64,000 nucleotides of DNA from Arthrobotrys musiformis (lineage: Eukaryota > Ascomycota > Orbiliomycetes > Orbiliales > Orbiliaceae). The stretch spans positions 4,682,501 through 4,746,500 of the forward strand of contig JAVHJL010000002.1 in NCBI GenBank assembly GCA_036971715.1, given 5' to 3'. The position numbers and the translations under genes are program-made. The notes beneath the pieces are model-generated. The model saw only the letters and a program-made list of their open reading frames with translations, had not been told where the DNA came from and did no database searches. Positions 45,665 to 58,474 of this stretch are shown piece after piece. The stretch's first letter is position 1. Every line of letters begins with the position of its first letter.

Positions 45665-47307
45665 TTTTGGAGACAATTGCGCTGGCTCTGGTTCTATTTA
45701 AACCAAATATGGTCGAAATAAAGGATTTGTAGGCAAAAGTGCTAGGAAATGTAAATGATTCTAATGCAGATGGGGCGAATGGGGAAAGAAGTCGAAGAGT
45801 GAGCATGAGGTGACGGTCTGTGGTCTCTTTATATATTTTTGCGACCCATCCCGGTCAGTACAAGGTCAATACAGATATATCGTAGGGCGCGGAGAAATCG
45901 CAATTCAAGGTTATTTCGGGTGATGCTCCGACTGTGGCCTGCAGCCGTACGCCCATTGCAACTTTACTATTCAGCCACATCGATCCAGAGGGTTAGGCAA
46001 GAGAACTTGGACGGCTGGAATGCAATGGTTATGGTTACATTTGAGCGCTCCTTGGCAAGCCAGGATTTGGGGTCTAGTCTATTTTGTGGCTGGATTGAAG
46101 CTTTCGGGCTTCCCTTGCCAAGTTGGAGTTAATTACGTCAATATCACACTGGAAACCCTGAGCATGGGGCCGGCCCGTGATCATGGTGCACGGTGGGATC
46201 AGGCTATATCGATTGGGGGTGCACCTTTCCGACAACTCGTTCTCGGAGTAGTTTACTATACCAGCCTACATTTACGATCGCTGGCCCTGGAGGTTGCATT
46301 GCATTGAAAATTCCTACACATTCGGGGATAAAAATATCTTGGGGTGATATCGCGGGTTAGTCGCTGCCCTCGCCAGGGTTTTTGTGTTACCCGAACGGAT
46401 GGTGGAGGCGAATTGTTGCTTTTTGAGCGCAACACTAGCTTTGCCCCATTGGCTAATATTAACTCTCGGTCAGCCAGTCGTGTCAAGGAAGACCTGGTTC
46501 GGGTTGGCTGTTGGCTGCATGATCCGCACCTATAACATGGTGGCTATATGTTTCTAGAACCTCAAACGTCCGCGACGTCCGGAATGGGCCTATAATGACA
46601 TATGACTCGCCCTGAGACTTCGGCAATGCATATGTCTCCACAGTATTCAATCCTTATAAGGGCCAAGATTTCAATTAGACAGTGAAGATCTTAATTAGCC
46701 AACTGGCTGCCACCTTCCGGGTGCGGTAATCACAACCCGGCTCCGCGTGTATCGACCCCAACAATGTCGTGAAGTTGCCATCCAGGCGCCTTCCACAATG
46801 CTAATAGATACCCTTTTCACCGAAAGCAGGGCGTTTTGATACACATATTCCACGGAGATACTTCTTACATGGGTAGCTGCGGATATGTTCATCCATTCAA
46901 AAATATATCTTGTACTAATCATCTTTTTTGGAGATTGCGGAACATCGTAACTTCGCTTTACATGTGCATCCCCATATGGCCATGGTAATTTGGGGTACTC
47001 GATGGGGTTGTCCCTTTTTTAGATTCGCCTACGAGGCCCCATGTGTTATCAAATGATCCATCAAATTCGGGATCCAACCGCAAATCGAAACCGATGTGTC
47101 TACAAAATTTTTTCTTCGCATTGCTAAAAATCTAGGTAATGAATACTGGAATACAGGTGATGAAAATACAATGCTATCTATCTCCACCGCTTCTACATCC
47201 ATAAATGTAGTAAGTAACACCCCCCAACACCCACTCACACACACAAAAGGGGAGAAAGGCGAAAAAATGAAAAGGAAGCCACAGAAAGAAAGAAAGAAGG
47301 GATTTGC
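45665..47307. other. Intergenic region between the two tandem copies
   Basis: 1.6 kb with the copy 1 promoter at the left and the copy 2 3' flank at the right. A C/A/G-rich stretch (CACACA, GGGGAGAAAGG, AAAGAAAGAAAG) precedes the end of copy 2. No third copy or other gene is recognised. Confidence 0.5.
45827..45835 (-). promoter_or_regulatory. TATA box of tandem copy 1
   Basis: TATATAAAG on the minus strand, 163-171 nt upstream of the ATG at 45664; identical to the box upstream of the six-cysteine peptide gene. Confidence 0.5.
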
Positions 47308-47756
47308 TCAGTTCCCGGCCTTCCTGACCTTTGGCTTAGGGGCCGGGGTTCGCTGTGGTGGGTCATAACACATTGGAACTCGAACTAAAGTAGAAGTAGT
47401 GGCGGTGACCGTGGCGTCTGGGGTTCTAGATTCGTTGATTGTTTCGGTGACGATTTCTAAGGAACAGCCCTGACAAATGAGGTCGCGCGGGATCGCCGCC
47501 ATCTGTGTATATACCGTTGTTGTATATAATTCGTCAGCTGGGGGGTAGCTGGTTGTAACTGTGAACTGGGTTACGCAGGGAGCCTTAGCGGGCACGCTGA
47601 CCCTTGTGACTTGAGGGGCGGCAAGGGCGGCACTGAGTAAGTAAATAAGTTACGTTAGCGGCTAGCCATCCCTCGAGGTAAAGTTAACTAGGTGTGGAGT
47701 ATTTCCTAGTACCTAGCGAGGCTTAGAGCTATGGTGATAGTGGTGAATAGCTGCAT
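47308..47756 (-). CDS. Secreted four-cysteine protein, tandem copy 2
   Basis: Exons 47756-47713 and 47632-47308 give 122 aa. Exon 1 is again 44 nt (MQLFTTITIALSLA), and the phase-2 intron (GTACTA donor, CCGCTAACG branch, TCAG acceptor) again lies inside the signal peptide, completed as SAALAAP. The mature chain matches copy 1 block by block: TVTTSYPP, YTTTVYT, then IPRDLICQGCSLEIV, ETINESRTPDAT, and a final Cys in VPMCYDP. The four cysteines are therefore conserved in spacing order. Copy 2 differs in a Pro/Lys-rich C-terminal tail (QRTPAPKPKVRKAGN) and in a shorter linker between the signal peptide and the first Cys. Clear tandem duplicate of 45227-45664. Confidence 0.8.
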
Positions 47757-50065
47757 TGTGTTTATGGAGAGATCGATAGATAGCTAGAATGCAAATAAAA
47801 GTTCGTCCCTCGTACTGGGTTTGGGCTAAATAAATCAAATTGAACTGATAAAGAAAGTATATTGGGAGTAGAATTATTCCTATAAGGAGGGTCTGATTTA
47901 TGGTGAAAAGCGTTCTGCGAAGTTGGGCGTGCGCAGGAATAGTAAAAAATAAAGGGAATCAGATATCCATTAGAAGAGTATTTATACACATAGCTTCAAC
48001 CTCCATCGAAGGATGAAAGCTAACTAAGGAAGGAGCATGCACATGCACTGAATCGTAATATGCGAGTTTCCCGACCGCATGAACTGATATGATTCCAAAC
48101 AAAACTACACTCACTCTGGTTTGTATCATGTCAATTGATATGTGTATGTGCTCAGGAGGGTTAGGTACTGAGGATCATTGCTTGCTGTGGATTGAATTAC
48201 CCGAGGAGCCTAGTCGCCCAGCCGAGTTGGCTTCTAGTTAGCTCAGAGCAATGCCTTCGCCAATGCTGCAAGAGAAAGGCGACCGGAGGAAGACATTTTT
48301 AAACACCTTTGTGCTTCGCCAAACCTTTGTGCATGGATAAAAATGTCACCGCCACGACACGGGATATTGGGCCAGCTGCAGAATGATTTATTATTATGTA
48401 TTCTTCATGGTATATACATACATACATGCTAACTTATTACTAGCTTGTGGCCCGGGAGTTTTCCCAAAAGTTTTGCTAATTTATGGTGTTTAAATATCTG
48501 TATGTAAGTATATACATGTCCTTTCATTGACCCTGTAAATACCATGTATAGTTAGAGACACAAAGTATCAATTGAAGGGTAGTCAAATTTTCGTGGCCCA
48601 GCAATGCGGCCGACTGAGTAACGCGAGTAAATGAATCAACCAGTAGTGTTAATCATCGATATATTAGGGCGCTACCCTGGCTTTGCGTATTTTTATTTAT
48701 TTTATTTTATTTTATTCCATGTTAAAAAAAACACGTCATGACTAGATTATCAATTATCAAATCCCATCTGGGCCCTATTTCAGCCTATAGCATGTGAGAA
48801 CAAATTACAACAACAACGCTTGCTATTCCGCCTGAACGTCGTGTTGCCCAGTCCAGTTCTGCACTACTACCAGCGTGATCATGGATATTGAGGCTTCCCT
48901 CTTTGTTAATTGCTTCTGAGTTCCTTGTGCAGTGACTCTTTTGCTGCCACAGAGCAATATGCCGTAACTACAATTGCATTGCACTCGGCAAATATTTTCT
49001 CATCGAGCTAAGCGTAAGTCCTAATTCAAATTATAGCCCTGGTCGGGGTGCCGATTAGTACTAGATGTCCATTCTTGTGCATTGATAACAGATTTCTTGC
49101 GCGGCCGTGTAGAAGGTAGAAGTTGCATTTTAAACATTTGTCAATCTAGATATAAGAGGAGATACAGGCTTCTTATCTGGTATATAGACTACCGCGCTTT
49201 CTAGCTCCGAATATTGAAGATGGAGACAGGCCGATCTATAGCATGGTGATTCGATCGCGAGCGAGCCCATGAATACATGCATGTGGTTGTAAAATTGTGC
49301 ATCTGGGGCTTTTTACTTGACCGGTCCTACGTAACTTCCCTCCAGTCGTCCGTCCCAAATCTTGACACGGGATACGAATACCGTCTCAAAACCCTGGCTT
49401 TGAACCGGGATCGTCCCTTTGCACCGGTTTGTACAAGTGCGTATACATGTACAAGCAGAGAGTAGGTAAACAAGGCAGCCCCACCCCTTCGACTTTGGCC
49501 GTCTCTAAAAGTGCTATGGCTAGTTGTGTATGAAACTAGTCGCCCAGAGCTCTAAATGGTGAGCACGCGTGCTTTGTATGATTTCTAGTAGACCCACACA
49601 TCTTAACCTAATAAAGGATACCCATTTTTTATGTTCGCCAAAGTCATGTCCTCCTCTTAAGAGCGACAACGTTTTATAGCCCTCCATCCAATTCGCCTGG
49701 AAGGAAAGCTTCTTTCTCGCTCTCTTTTCTTCTCCCCCGCCTCCTCCTCTTCTTTTTTTCTCTCTTTTGTTTGAATTAGGGGTTTAAGCGTTCGCCTAAA
49801 GAAAGGACATGCCGATCCTCAGAAGTCATGGGGCATTGTTGATTCCACTCCCACCTAGCCTAGTGAGCCCAGATAGATGGGAAGGAGCCATGGCCAATGG
49901 TGAATTGCTGACTTGTGACAAGGACCGACGGAACTTTATGCGGGCGAGACAAGTTAGCACTAATAATGCAGCATGTATGATGGATGAATAGGATTGTTAG
50001 AGTTGTCAGAAAGGAGGATTGTGTTTTCACATACGGATAAGTAATTTGAAATATTTAGAAAGGGT
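47757..50065. other. Intergenic region, 2.3 kb
   Basis: Gene-poor apart from the copy 2 promoter. There is a TTTAT tandem near 48690-48716 and a T/C-rich tract at about 49710-49770. No feature beyond these is recognised. Confidence 0.45.
47979..47986 (-). promoter_or_regulatory. TATA-like box of tandem copy 2
   Basis: TATAAATA on the minus strand, 223-230 nt upstream of the ATG at 47756. Further from the start than the other boxes, so less certain. Confidence 0.3.
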
Positions 50066-50424
50066 TCAGAGTCTGAAGGCCCTTAGTGGCGTTCGGATCC
50101 CCGCCCACACTCTGTCAAGCACAGCCCCGAAGAATTGGTGACTGCGAGCGATAGCTCGAGCAGCTGGACTGAGTTGTGGTGGAGCTTCTGGGGCTAGCCC
50201 CTCTATGATAGTGCCGGTGGAGAGTGAGTAACTTGCCCAAGGGAGCTCGGGTTCGTTTGTTGGGAGCCGGGGTGAAGACCGGACTTACCGTCTTCTCGAT
50301 CGTTGATGCCATCTACGGCGCCCCTTTGCTGGAAAAGTTGGTCTATTTTAAGAGCTATATCAAGACAGCCATTAATTAAATTAACAGCCGCAGCAGTGTA
50401 ACTCAGAGCGCTAGTAGTCGACAT
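50066..50424 (-). CDS. Possible small two-exon protein of unknown function
   Basis: Exons 50424-50289 and 50202-50066 would give 90 aa. The first exon (from MSTTSALSYTAAAVN) encodes an amphipathic helical segment ending NDREDG. A perfect GTAAGT donor at 50288 leads to an 86-nt intron with an ATAG acceptor. The second exon is open for 45 codons, with helical content (AARAIARSHQFFGAVLDRVW, then AGIRTPLRAFRL). There is no signal peptide and no family I recognise. Support is a strong donor plus a phase-consistent acceptor, which could occur by chance at this length, so the call is tentative. Confidence 0.4.
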
Positions 50425-53064
50425 GTCGTGATTGAAATAGGGGATCTATGTTTAAAGACTCAGACATGTAGTTAGCCTTGAAAGATGTGAGAGAAGTGTT
50501 TGGGGGGCTTCTAGGAGCAGACCGAAGCGGGTCGGACTAATTTAATACTGTGTAATTTAGATCTATGATAAACGCGCGTTAAGAACTTAATTTGCGGAGA
50601 AAAATTCAGTGATATGAGTGCGTGAGGATGGCAATGGGAGACAAAATAAAGAAGGCCGCACCGAGATCTAGAAGAAATCCTAGATGTACTTAAATACGGC
50701 GAAAAGCTGCCAAGAAAATTCATGGTAAAGCTGCTCCAGCGCCAAAAAGCCGGGATGATTGATGATTAAGATAAGCTTGCGTAGCCCGTATACATGGATC
50801 CGGTCGTTAAACACTAAATGGGAAAATTTAAGAGTGCTTGTCCAGCGATTGGTTCTCCGAGTTTTCAAAGCCTTCACCAAACGGTGGTGGGAATGCGGTG
50901 CTGGCCACGACGTTTGATTGGGGGTTACATTTGAGGCTCCGATTTGGCTTTAGGTCGACGCCGACCAGGGGTAAGCGAGCGACTCCCATAATCGTCAACT
51001 TGTGCAGGTACCAGGCCCAGCAGACTGTGTTCCTACCATGTTAACATGTTGTGTAACGTGTACATTTATCGCTGTATCCAGCGTGCACGGGTAGCCAGGT
51101 GCTGATAGGAGTACAGGAGTAAGGACCACGCGGTAGTATGCAATTGACCAAGGAGTTTGATGGTCATATGATAGCGCTCTTTAGCTCTAGTAATATAATC
51201 TAGATAGCGGCTAGCTCGAGCAACAGACCTGCGATATCTGTCTGCATCATAGAAACAATGATTGATATTTTATTCACAGCACTACCATGTACAGAACCTT
51301 TCACAGGGTGGAATTGGTAGTGTCAAAGAATGGAAAGCACCCTCTTAAGCACCCAGCGCGATGATTGACATTTAACCAAACGGCGGGAGGAGGGATCCAG
51401 CTTCACCGAGTATGTCCTTAGGAGCTCTCAGACTCGAGCTGTCAAACTCGCGAGCCCTAGAAAAATTTCAGCAGGCATATGCATCTTTTCCTGCAAGCTA
51501 GTGTTTTCTACTACTCCTGGGACGACTGGCTATCGTCCCGGGGTGTGCATGGGCGCACAAGCAAAAGTTGCAAAAGTTGCCTACTAGTATATGTGTTACA
51601 CCAGCATCATTTTCAACGCGAAGGCTACCTTGGAGGTCCACCACGTAAATTATTCCGTGGAAAGAAAAAAATTTGGTACATCTTTTTATTCATATTGGAG
51701 GTACTGATTGAGGGCTTGTTTCAAAGAAAAACACTAAGTTTCGATCAAGTTGGCCTAGTGAGAGGCACATGTACATGCATGTAGAGTTGGGAGGGGCTCA
51801 GTTCATACGTATGCATTCTCATGTTGTATTACCAGAGTCTCGTCGAGGATTCAGCTGTACTACGCACGCCTGCTCATGCCTGGTTGGGCTTTCTGATCAA
51901 CCTCTAGCCCTCTCAGGATACATTGGCAAGGAGCGAACTCTAGGCGAGGCATTGGATGTTGCGAGTCACCCACACGCCAGTCATGATCACGTGCCACAGA
52001 TCGAGCAGACTCGACGTGTCTGCCGTATAGATGCATTGATTCGTCCTAGATTCTATTCGGTGGATGCTACAGCCCATCTACAAAAATTAATTTATTGGGA
52101 GCATCGGCTTAGGCAATTATCCGAATGGATTAAAAAATATATAAAAAAATATTCTCCTTGCCAGTCTGGCTGGATCGGCCTCATGGCCAGACGTCGCGAA
52201 CTGAGACTGGATTGGATCTGTAGCCGTGGAAAGAAGTCATGTAGGAGAACAGTCGAAAGCCGAACAAGGCGTGCTGGGGTATCGCCGGTGATACCCAACA
52301 CCAAACCATCCGTAGTTGTGCTTTTCATAAACTAAATTTACTCGCCCGACAACTTTGCGTGACTGGCCTGCAATAAATGCACGTGATGTATGCGTGGTCT
52401 ACTAGTATACGTACACTGCTCTTCTCGATTCGCAAACCTCCACTTTTCCACAGAACCCCGTATAACACTCACAAACTAAATCGCCCTAATTGCTAACTTC
52501 TAGTCACTCCGCAACTAGGTCCAATTCCTACTGGATATATCGTCACTGCGCATTTCCGCGACCTAGGAATAGTATCATTCCTAGGACTTCCTGTCGTTTC
52601 AAAGCTGGACTCAAAAGCTTGTTTGTTAGACTTAAGTACTTTTAAGGCTCTTATCTTTTGTTGGTATATATGTATGGAGTGGACACCCGACTAACTAATA
52701 TAACAGGTAACGAGCTTTCCGCCTCAGCAACCTTATACATGTTCCTTTTGAATTCGATCACTTCGGCGCAGCCATAACACTTAGTCTTCAAACTGAACGT
52801 TTAAGGGTACTTGCTACCATTCCACGCTCTATGGGCTGTGCCATCATAGGATAGTGGTGTGAATATGATATTCATAATGCATATATTTGTGCGCATGCCG
52901 TACGATCAAGTTAGGTTTCCTATAGAACTAGAGAGTAAATCTTTCGAACATTAGTTTTCTTCTTCATCCCCCCGGGAAAAAAAACCGTATAATCTTTGAA
53001 GCTTCTCAGTATAATTCCTCTTTTGCTTCTATGAAGCTCCTTTACAGGGAAAAACATCATATAA
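50425..53064. other. Intergenic region, 2.6 kb
   Basis: Gene-poor. It holds frames of 188 codons (51769-52335) and 101 codons (51479-51784), with no signal, domain or splice context. Another ACTTAAGTA motif occurs at about 52629. No mobile element is recognised. Confidence 0.4.
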
Positions 53065-54340
53065 ATGGGTCTATTTAGACTCTCCTTTGAAATTTTGCTG
53101 TCGCTGAGCCTTGCTCGGGTACAGGTGCGCTCGGCTCCTCTGACCACCAGCAGCTTTGACCACCTAAATATCACCGCTCAAGGGAATTACACTATCAATC
53201 AACATGTAAATTCCCAAAATTTTACCATCCAGGGCAATTTTACGAGCATCTCTCGCCCCCAAACACTTTTTAGGAGCTTTCTGCCAACTTCGATTTCTAA
53301 TTTCTCCGAGGTAGTCTCGGCTGGGCCTGGGTCGCCAGGCGCTAAAGATGGTACCGCTTGCGCCGGCGACCCATCGGACGTCAAGCCTGATGAACCCCTA
53401 ACTAAAACCGAAGCTATTGAAGATGCTACCAAACCAAGTCCTAAGCCAGTTAGAAAAATTTTCAAAAAGGTAATAAGCCCAAGTTTTTTCTATAAAAATG
53501 GTAAGGCCAGGGTCAAGTGCGCTTCGCCCCGAATGGTGTACCAAATCAGGCCGCATTCGAACGCAGTAAATTTCCCTTTGGATAAATGGCCTGATTGGAA
53601 AGCTTTATATCCTCATGAGCCAGATGGTTGGGTTGAGATTGAAGCCTACCAGTTGTATTGTTCTGGCAATTGTAATTGCGGGGAAGAAGGCCAAATACTG
53701 CCCCGACCGAACACTTCATGCGGGTCTCAACGAGTGGCTGACCGATGCTCGGCCGTGTTTGGTAAGACTTTCTGCTATCAATACCAAGATTAAGTCTAGA
53801 AGTTAAATTCGGGGCTCTAGACTGACACTTACGTTGACCACAGCATGCTACTGTACCGCGGAGCTCATACAACCAATAGCCAATATGGCTGATTTTCCAG
53901 GGGCAACTCGCGAAGATTTTCAGAATGCACTTAATCGTATACCGGAAACGATACAAAACGATAACCCTCATTATTACTGGGAAATGCATGGCCTTGCTGT
54001 TCCGCGTCGTCCATGGGACTTTATGGGCTGGCCACGCGAACGAGCACCAAGACCTATCGATCAACTCCCTCCATGGATAGCCAACGGCTTCGACGGCCCA
54101 TTCAGACCATACGAACCGGAGCTTCCTCTTGAAGGACCTGATGGCCCCCCTGCGGATGCAGAGCCGCGCCCTAATGTCTTTTTCGATGGAAACCCGGGCC
54201 CGGGCTCTGGCAAACCATGGAAGCGAGAGGTTTCAGAGGATATTCCAAACTTACGCTCGACAACTTCCAAAGATAATGCTCAGGGGCCTAATCGACATGG
54301 CGAGAACGATGAGACTAAGCACGAGGCTTCCGAGGCTTGA
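53065..54340 (+). CDS. Secreted protein of unknown function, Cys-containing with Pro-rich tail
   Basis: Exons 53065-53761 and 53844-54340 give 397 aa. A signal peptide-like N-terminus (MGLFRLSFEILLSLSLARV) precedes a region dense in N-glycosylation sites (NIT, NYT, NFT, NFT, NFS within about residues 35-80). The middle has a Cys-rich module with YCSGNCNCGEEG, TSCGSQRVADRCSAVF. The 82-nt intron (GTAAGA donor, CACAG acceptor, phase 1) joins this to ACYCTAELIQP, which completes the Cys cluster. After it comes a Trp/Pro-rich stretch (RRPWDFMGWPRERAPRP) and a Pro/Gly/Asp-rich tail with KREVSEDI, a possible KEX2 site. No family is recognised. The Cys module plus low-complexity tail suggests an extracellular or wall-associated protein. 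Confidence 0.7.
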
Positions 54341-55068
54341 CACGCAGTTACTGAAGACGGTATCCAGAAAGGTAAAGATAACTGACCAAATAGAGAATCG
54401 ATAATGGTTCTAGATAAGGAAGTTACTTGTGCTTTCGTCATACATTCTAGTTAGCGGGGTTGAAATGGAGTATCAGTTATTGGTGGTCTCGTTATAAATT
54501 TTGGTTGTTGCATTCACTGGACACGTTTAATTTCCTCTTTTCTTTGGTTCGAGACAACCTTTCCTTGTTCACCGCCCGCATGTTGTAACTTAAATTGCGG
54601 TTTCTTAATGTTTGGTTAGGGTGCGTAAACAGATTGAATAGTATTGTTCTCTATGGCTTGTAATCACGAGTGCGCAAAATAATCTCTTGTTGTAGTCAGC
54701 CGCCTATTGTGTCTGTGCCTTGAATCTAGCCGTGCTAGCGCTGAGTCAACCAGTAGCTCTTAGATCTCAGGTTTCTTTTCCCCATCTTCACCGCAAAGGA
54801 TCACACACCGGCGAGTGCCGGAAGGGGTCAAAAATCGATGCAAAAAATATTTGAGGTGGAGTTAATTCTTTCAGCCATTTCAGAACCAATTTTTTTTTTT
54901 TTTTTTTTAAAAAAAAACACATGAATTCCCTTCACATTTGTGTCATAGTGCTGGGAAACCCGGTGGGAAAAACCAACACCAAGGGAGGCATATTGGTGAC
55001 AAAGTACACAAAGCGGAATTATAGAAATCAGAAATCAGGGCTCATCGGAAGATGTACGAAAACTGTAA
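54341..55068. other. Intergenic region between converging genes
   Basis: Two 3' UTRs. The homopolymer junction listed at 54890-54917 lies here; nothing else is recognised. Confidence 0.5.
54890..54917. repeat. Homopolymer junction, T19 followed by A9
   Basis: Nineteen T directly followed by nine A in the spacer between convergent genes. It can form a short hairpin and could act in termination or polyadenylation on either strand. Confidence 0.6.
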
Positions 55069-56795
55069 CTAATAGTCATCTCCGCGACTGAGAATTTCCT
55101 TATGGGTCTCTCGGAGAATGAGAGTCTAACTTATGATTAGTCCTTGTCTTAACTTTTGCCTGAAAGCGACTTCTACTTACATGTTCGAACTGTGCTGAGT
55201 ATGACCCCTCGATATCCATCAACGGTTTGTAGGCCTCGACGATGCCATGCTGAACCAAACAATTCATCTGTAATAATATTAGCGGGAGCTACACGGTCGG
55301 GTTGAGGGCTATACTTACACCCGCGAGGTACCGGTCCAATCCTAGACGATCAAGATATCGACGACAGAATACAATTGTGCCGAAATTCTCCCTGATGGTT
55401 TTATGGAGCCGCTTTGCGGAAGCCAAGGGAAGAGAAGTAGTTAATGGTGCATCATAATTGAGCCCATAACCATACATTCCGACCTAATCAACCGTTAGTA
55501 GGCACTATCTAGGATGGTTAATCGGAAAAGCATACATCATCACGGGTGTAGCCACGCCCGGTACTGCCAAACGTCTCAATGGCAAAAATTTCACCTTCCT
55601 CCATCTTGGTTTGATCCGAGTTCTTCACAAAAGGAATAGACTTGCCGCCGTGAATATGCCAGTGTTTGATGTCGTGTGCCGTCAGGTTTCGCACCGGTTT
55701 CACCGGGTATGTCTTGCCACGGATTTCAACCTCCCAGCTTTCCATTGCTTCTTGAATAGCCGCGCTGACATCAGAGATACGGACATCGATGCCAGCAGTC
55801 TATAAGAATTACGTTTTTAGCGATTGGACGATCATTATAAACTCAGGGGTACTACCTTAATGCCAGTGTTGGTGGCATCCTTGACCGCGGCTAACAAGTC
55901 ATCATAGGTCGGGTCCCAAGCCATAGTGAAGGCGCTATCGACGATCCAACCGTTTATATGAACACCAAAGTCGACTGTCATGACGTCTTGATGCTGTACG
56001 ACTACGCCTTTCCCCGTGCTAGGCGTATAATGGGCGACCTCATGGTTGAGACAAATTCCGGTAGGAAAGCCCATTCCGCCCTTGAGGCTATCACCCGTCT
56101 CCAATCCAGGGTGCCCTAAAAGTGCTCGGACACTATCCTCGATCCCCTCGGCGATATCTAGGGTATTTTGACCGGGTTTGACGGTTTCCCGGACCCAACG
56201 GCGGGCCTGGCGATGTACCTCTGCAGCCTTACGATAGGTTTGGAGAAACTCTCCATCCTCTGCGTTAAACTTTAGGCGGGCCGTATGGCGCTCTTCAGCG
56301 GTCGTCGTCCGGATTTTGGTATAGTGTTGGACCTCTCCCTCAGGATACTCCCCGGCCGGGAAAAGTTCAGCCAATGGAATCCTAGGAGGGCTTGACTGTT
56401 TCTTGACCGTAGATCCGGCTTTCTTCTTCTTCTTTTTGGATTTCTTCTTCTTTTTCTTCACAGTTGTGTTTTCAGAAGGTAGTTGGTTTTCCGTGATAGC
56501 TGCTTCACTATTATTATTGTCGTCGTCGCTGTCATCCTCATTTACCACATCTCCGAGACAGCCATCTCCGTCCCGAGAGTTATGGGAGCCTCTTGGCTCC
56601 CCACCGTTACGGGAAATTGTATGAGAGCTCGATGGCTCGCCTGTGTAAAGTTAGGCCGAAAGTCCAATATCCAATATACGCGAACGAAGATGAAGGCCGC
56701 CGGGTGGATCTGGTCTCGTTCCCAGTCTCACTCAGGCTGGATCCGGACATACCATGGTCTTTGCGATGCTCGCTTTCTGGAGTTTTGGAGCCCAT
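55069..56795 (-). CDS. Methionine aminopeptidase 2
   Basis: Six exons: 56795-56753, 56640-55856, 55799-55536, 55483-55319, 55267-55181 and 55125-55069, giving 466 aa. The enzyme removes the initiator Met from nascent cytosolic proteins. The start was placed in a 14-codon first exon (MGSKTPESEHRKDH) because its GTATGT donor matches the phase of the acceptor at 56641; without it no Met precedes the acidic region. A poly-Lys block follows at about residues 75-88. All five metal ligands are present: Asp238 (TVDFG), Asp249 (IVDSAF), His326 (HIHGGK), Glu351 (AIETFG) and Glu447 (QFEH). The substrate-contact His is His218 (VAHYTP). The tail THKEILSRGDDY is typical of the family, which is the target of fumagillin-type inhibitors. 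Confidence 0.95.
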
Positions 56796-58474
56796 CCCGA
56801 CATTGACAAATGAGTAACACTGAACTCGGATTGCTGGTTTTGAGGATCCGGTTCGGAATACGATAGTGATTGCCTTCGAGATCTTCCACAAGGTTGGAAT
56901 TTGGTGGAGGCGAAACGATGGAGATGATTGTGCCTATGTCCCCACAAAACCATTTGCGTTGGAACAGTTGGCCGGGATCTCACAACCCGAACACGCCTTG
57001 GTTTGTCGCCGTAGAGTTGCCTCTTTTGTCAACTGTGTTGTGGGCTGTGTAACCAGCGTTTTCCAACAGGAGCAACACTTCTCGGGACCTTCCTGTGTTG
57101 CGAGCAGGACTGCATTTCGATTGAGGCTATAGCGCTAGGCGTTAAGTCTTGAGCCCCATCTCTATGATCTGGTCTCGATAGATCACAACTCCCTGCATGG
57201 CATTTATGTTTTTATGATTTTATTTTTATTTCTTTGATCTCATTTTTTATTGCGGAAGCATAAGATAAGCTTCATCGCCAATACATGCACGAATCGCATC
57301 GCATATTACGGCTGAAAAGTCCGTAGTGGCGAGCTACGATCGGATTTTAAATATTTTATGTGACTATTAAAGATTTACATCGCAGGATTTCTCCTCTGCT
57401 TCTCTATTTTAGTATCGATAATATATCAGGCATATCTGCATTTTAATCAACTGTTTCGTGCGCGTGGCAGGGAACAAGTACCCTCCAGTTGGCTTGAGCC
57501 TGAGCCTGAGGCTCCCAGCGAGCTATAGTTAGCAGCCAGCTGAAATGCCAAGCCGGATGTTCTCCTGCGTTGAGATGACAGCCGGCTTCGTTGTTGCTTA
57601 GCCGTCGGATTCACTTTTAAAAGTCTCGAGTCAGCTGGGGTCATCATTGCTTAGAAAGGCTTGTCTTCTGCCCAGAAACTATCGGGAAAGGCTTGCGATT
57701 TTTAAAAAGCTTGGGGATTCCACACCCACCCTCCGTCATACCATTATCATTGTTTCTGGCCCACGCGCACCTCAGATCTAGGCCAAAAAAGAGCCTTTTG
57801 TGGTTTGGGATATGGCAACGTTGGAGGCATTCAAGCTCAAGGGTGCAGCCGTAGTTTGGATATGAGATCTGCCCCTCGCAAATATGATTTCGAGGGTATT
57901 ATAATATTAAGAAGCGTGATAGTTTCGGAATATCTAGAATAAAATAGGAATGGATCTTGTTTTTCAATGTTTCAGCAGCATGTTGATGACTAGTGACGAA
58001 ACGCCGGCTCCACGGGGAAATGACCGATGTTGCACTCCTGCTCACACGCATTCTCCCGGTTTATCCATGAAAATCGGCGTGGATTTTGGCCGGGACAGCA
58101 ACCCCGGCCTTCCCACCATATATTTAATCCCTTTCCAACCTCTCCTTCACTCACTAGGGAAAGCAGACCGACTTTCCGAATCTTAAAACACAAATCCATT
58201 TATTTTCATGAATTCAAACAGGGGCTAACGACAACCCTAATAAAATGAACATCGCGATGGCGCCAGTACAAACAACAGCAACAATCGATGCAATCGAGCA
58301 GTGCGAACAGTGCTACAATCTCTTGATATATAAGGGTGCTCACGCTCCTCTCCGCCACGCCTGGAGTTGATTATTTTAATTTCCTGTCATATCTATCTAT
58401 ATCTGCAGAGGCCTAGAGGGCATATCGCACCTGTTGTACTCTCGAAGAATTAAGAGACCATACTACCCGCAAAA
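56796..58474. other. Divergent intergenic region, MetAP2 / Cip1-like
   Basis: It contains the promoters of both flanking genes. Near the right end is a TATA box for the Cip1-like gene. The central part is gene-poor with A/T-rich segments. Confidence 0.5.
58327..58334 (+). promoter_or_regulatory. TATA box of the Cip1-like gene
   Basis: TATATAAG, 141-148 nt upstream of the ATG at 58475. Confidence 0.5.

Noticed and set aside
51769..52335. 188-codon plus-strand frame in a large spacer
   Set aside because: No signal peptide, domain, splice context or compositional bias; frames this long occur by chance in spacers of this base composition. Could be revisited with transcripts.
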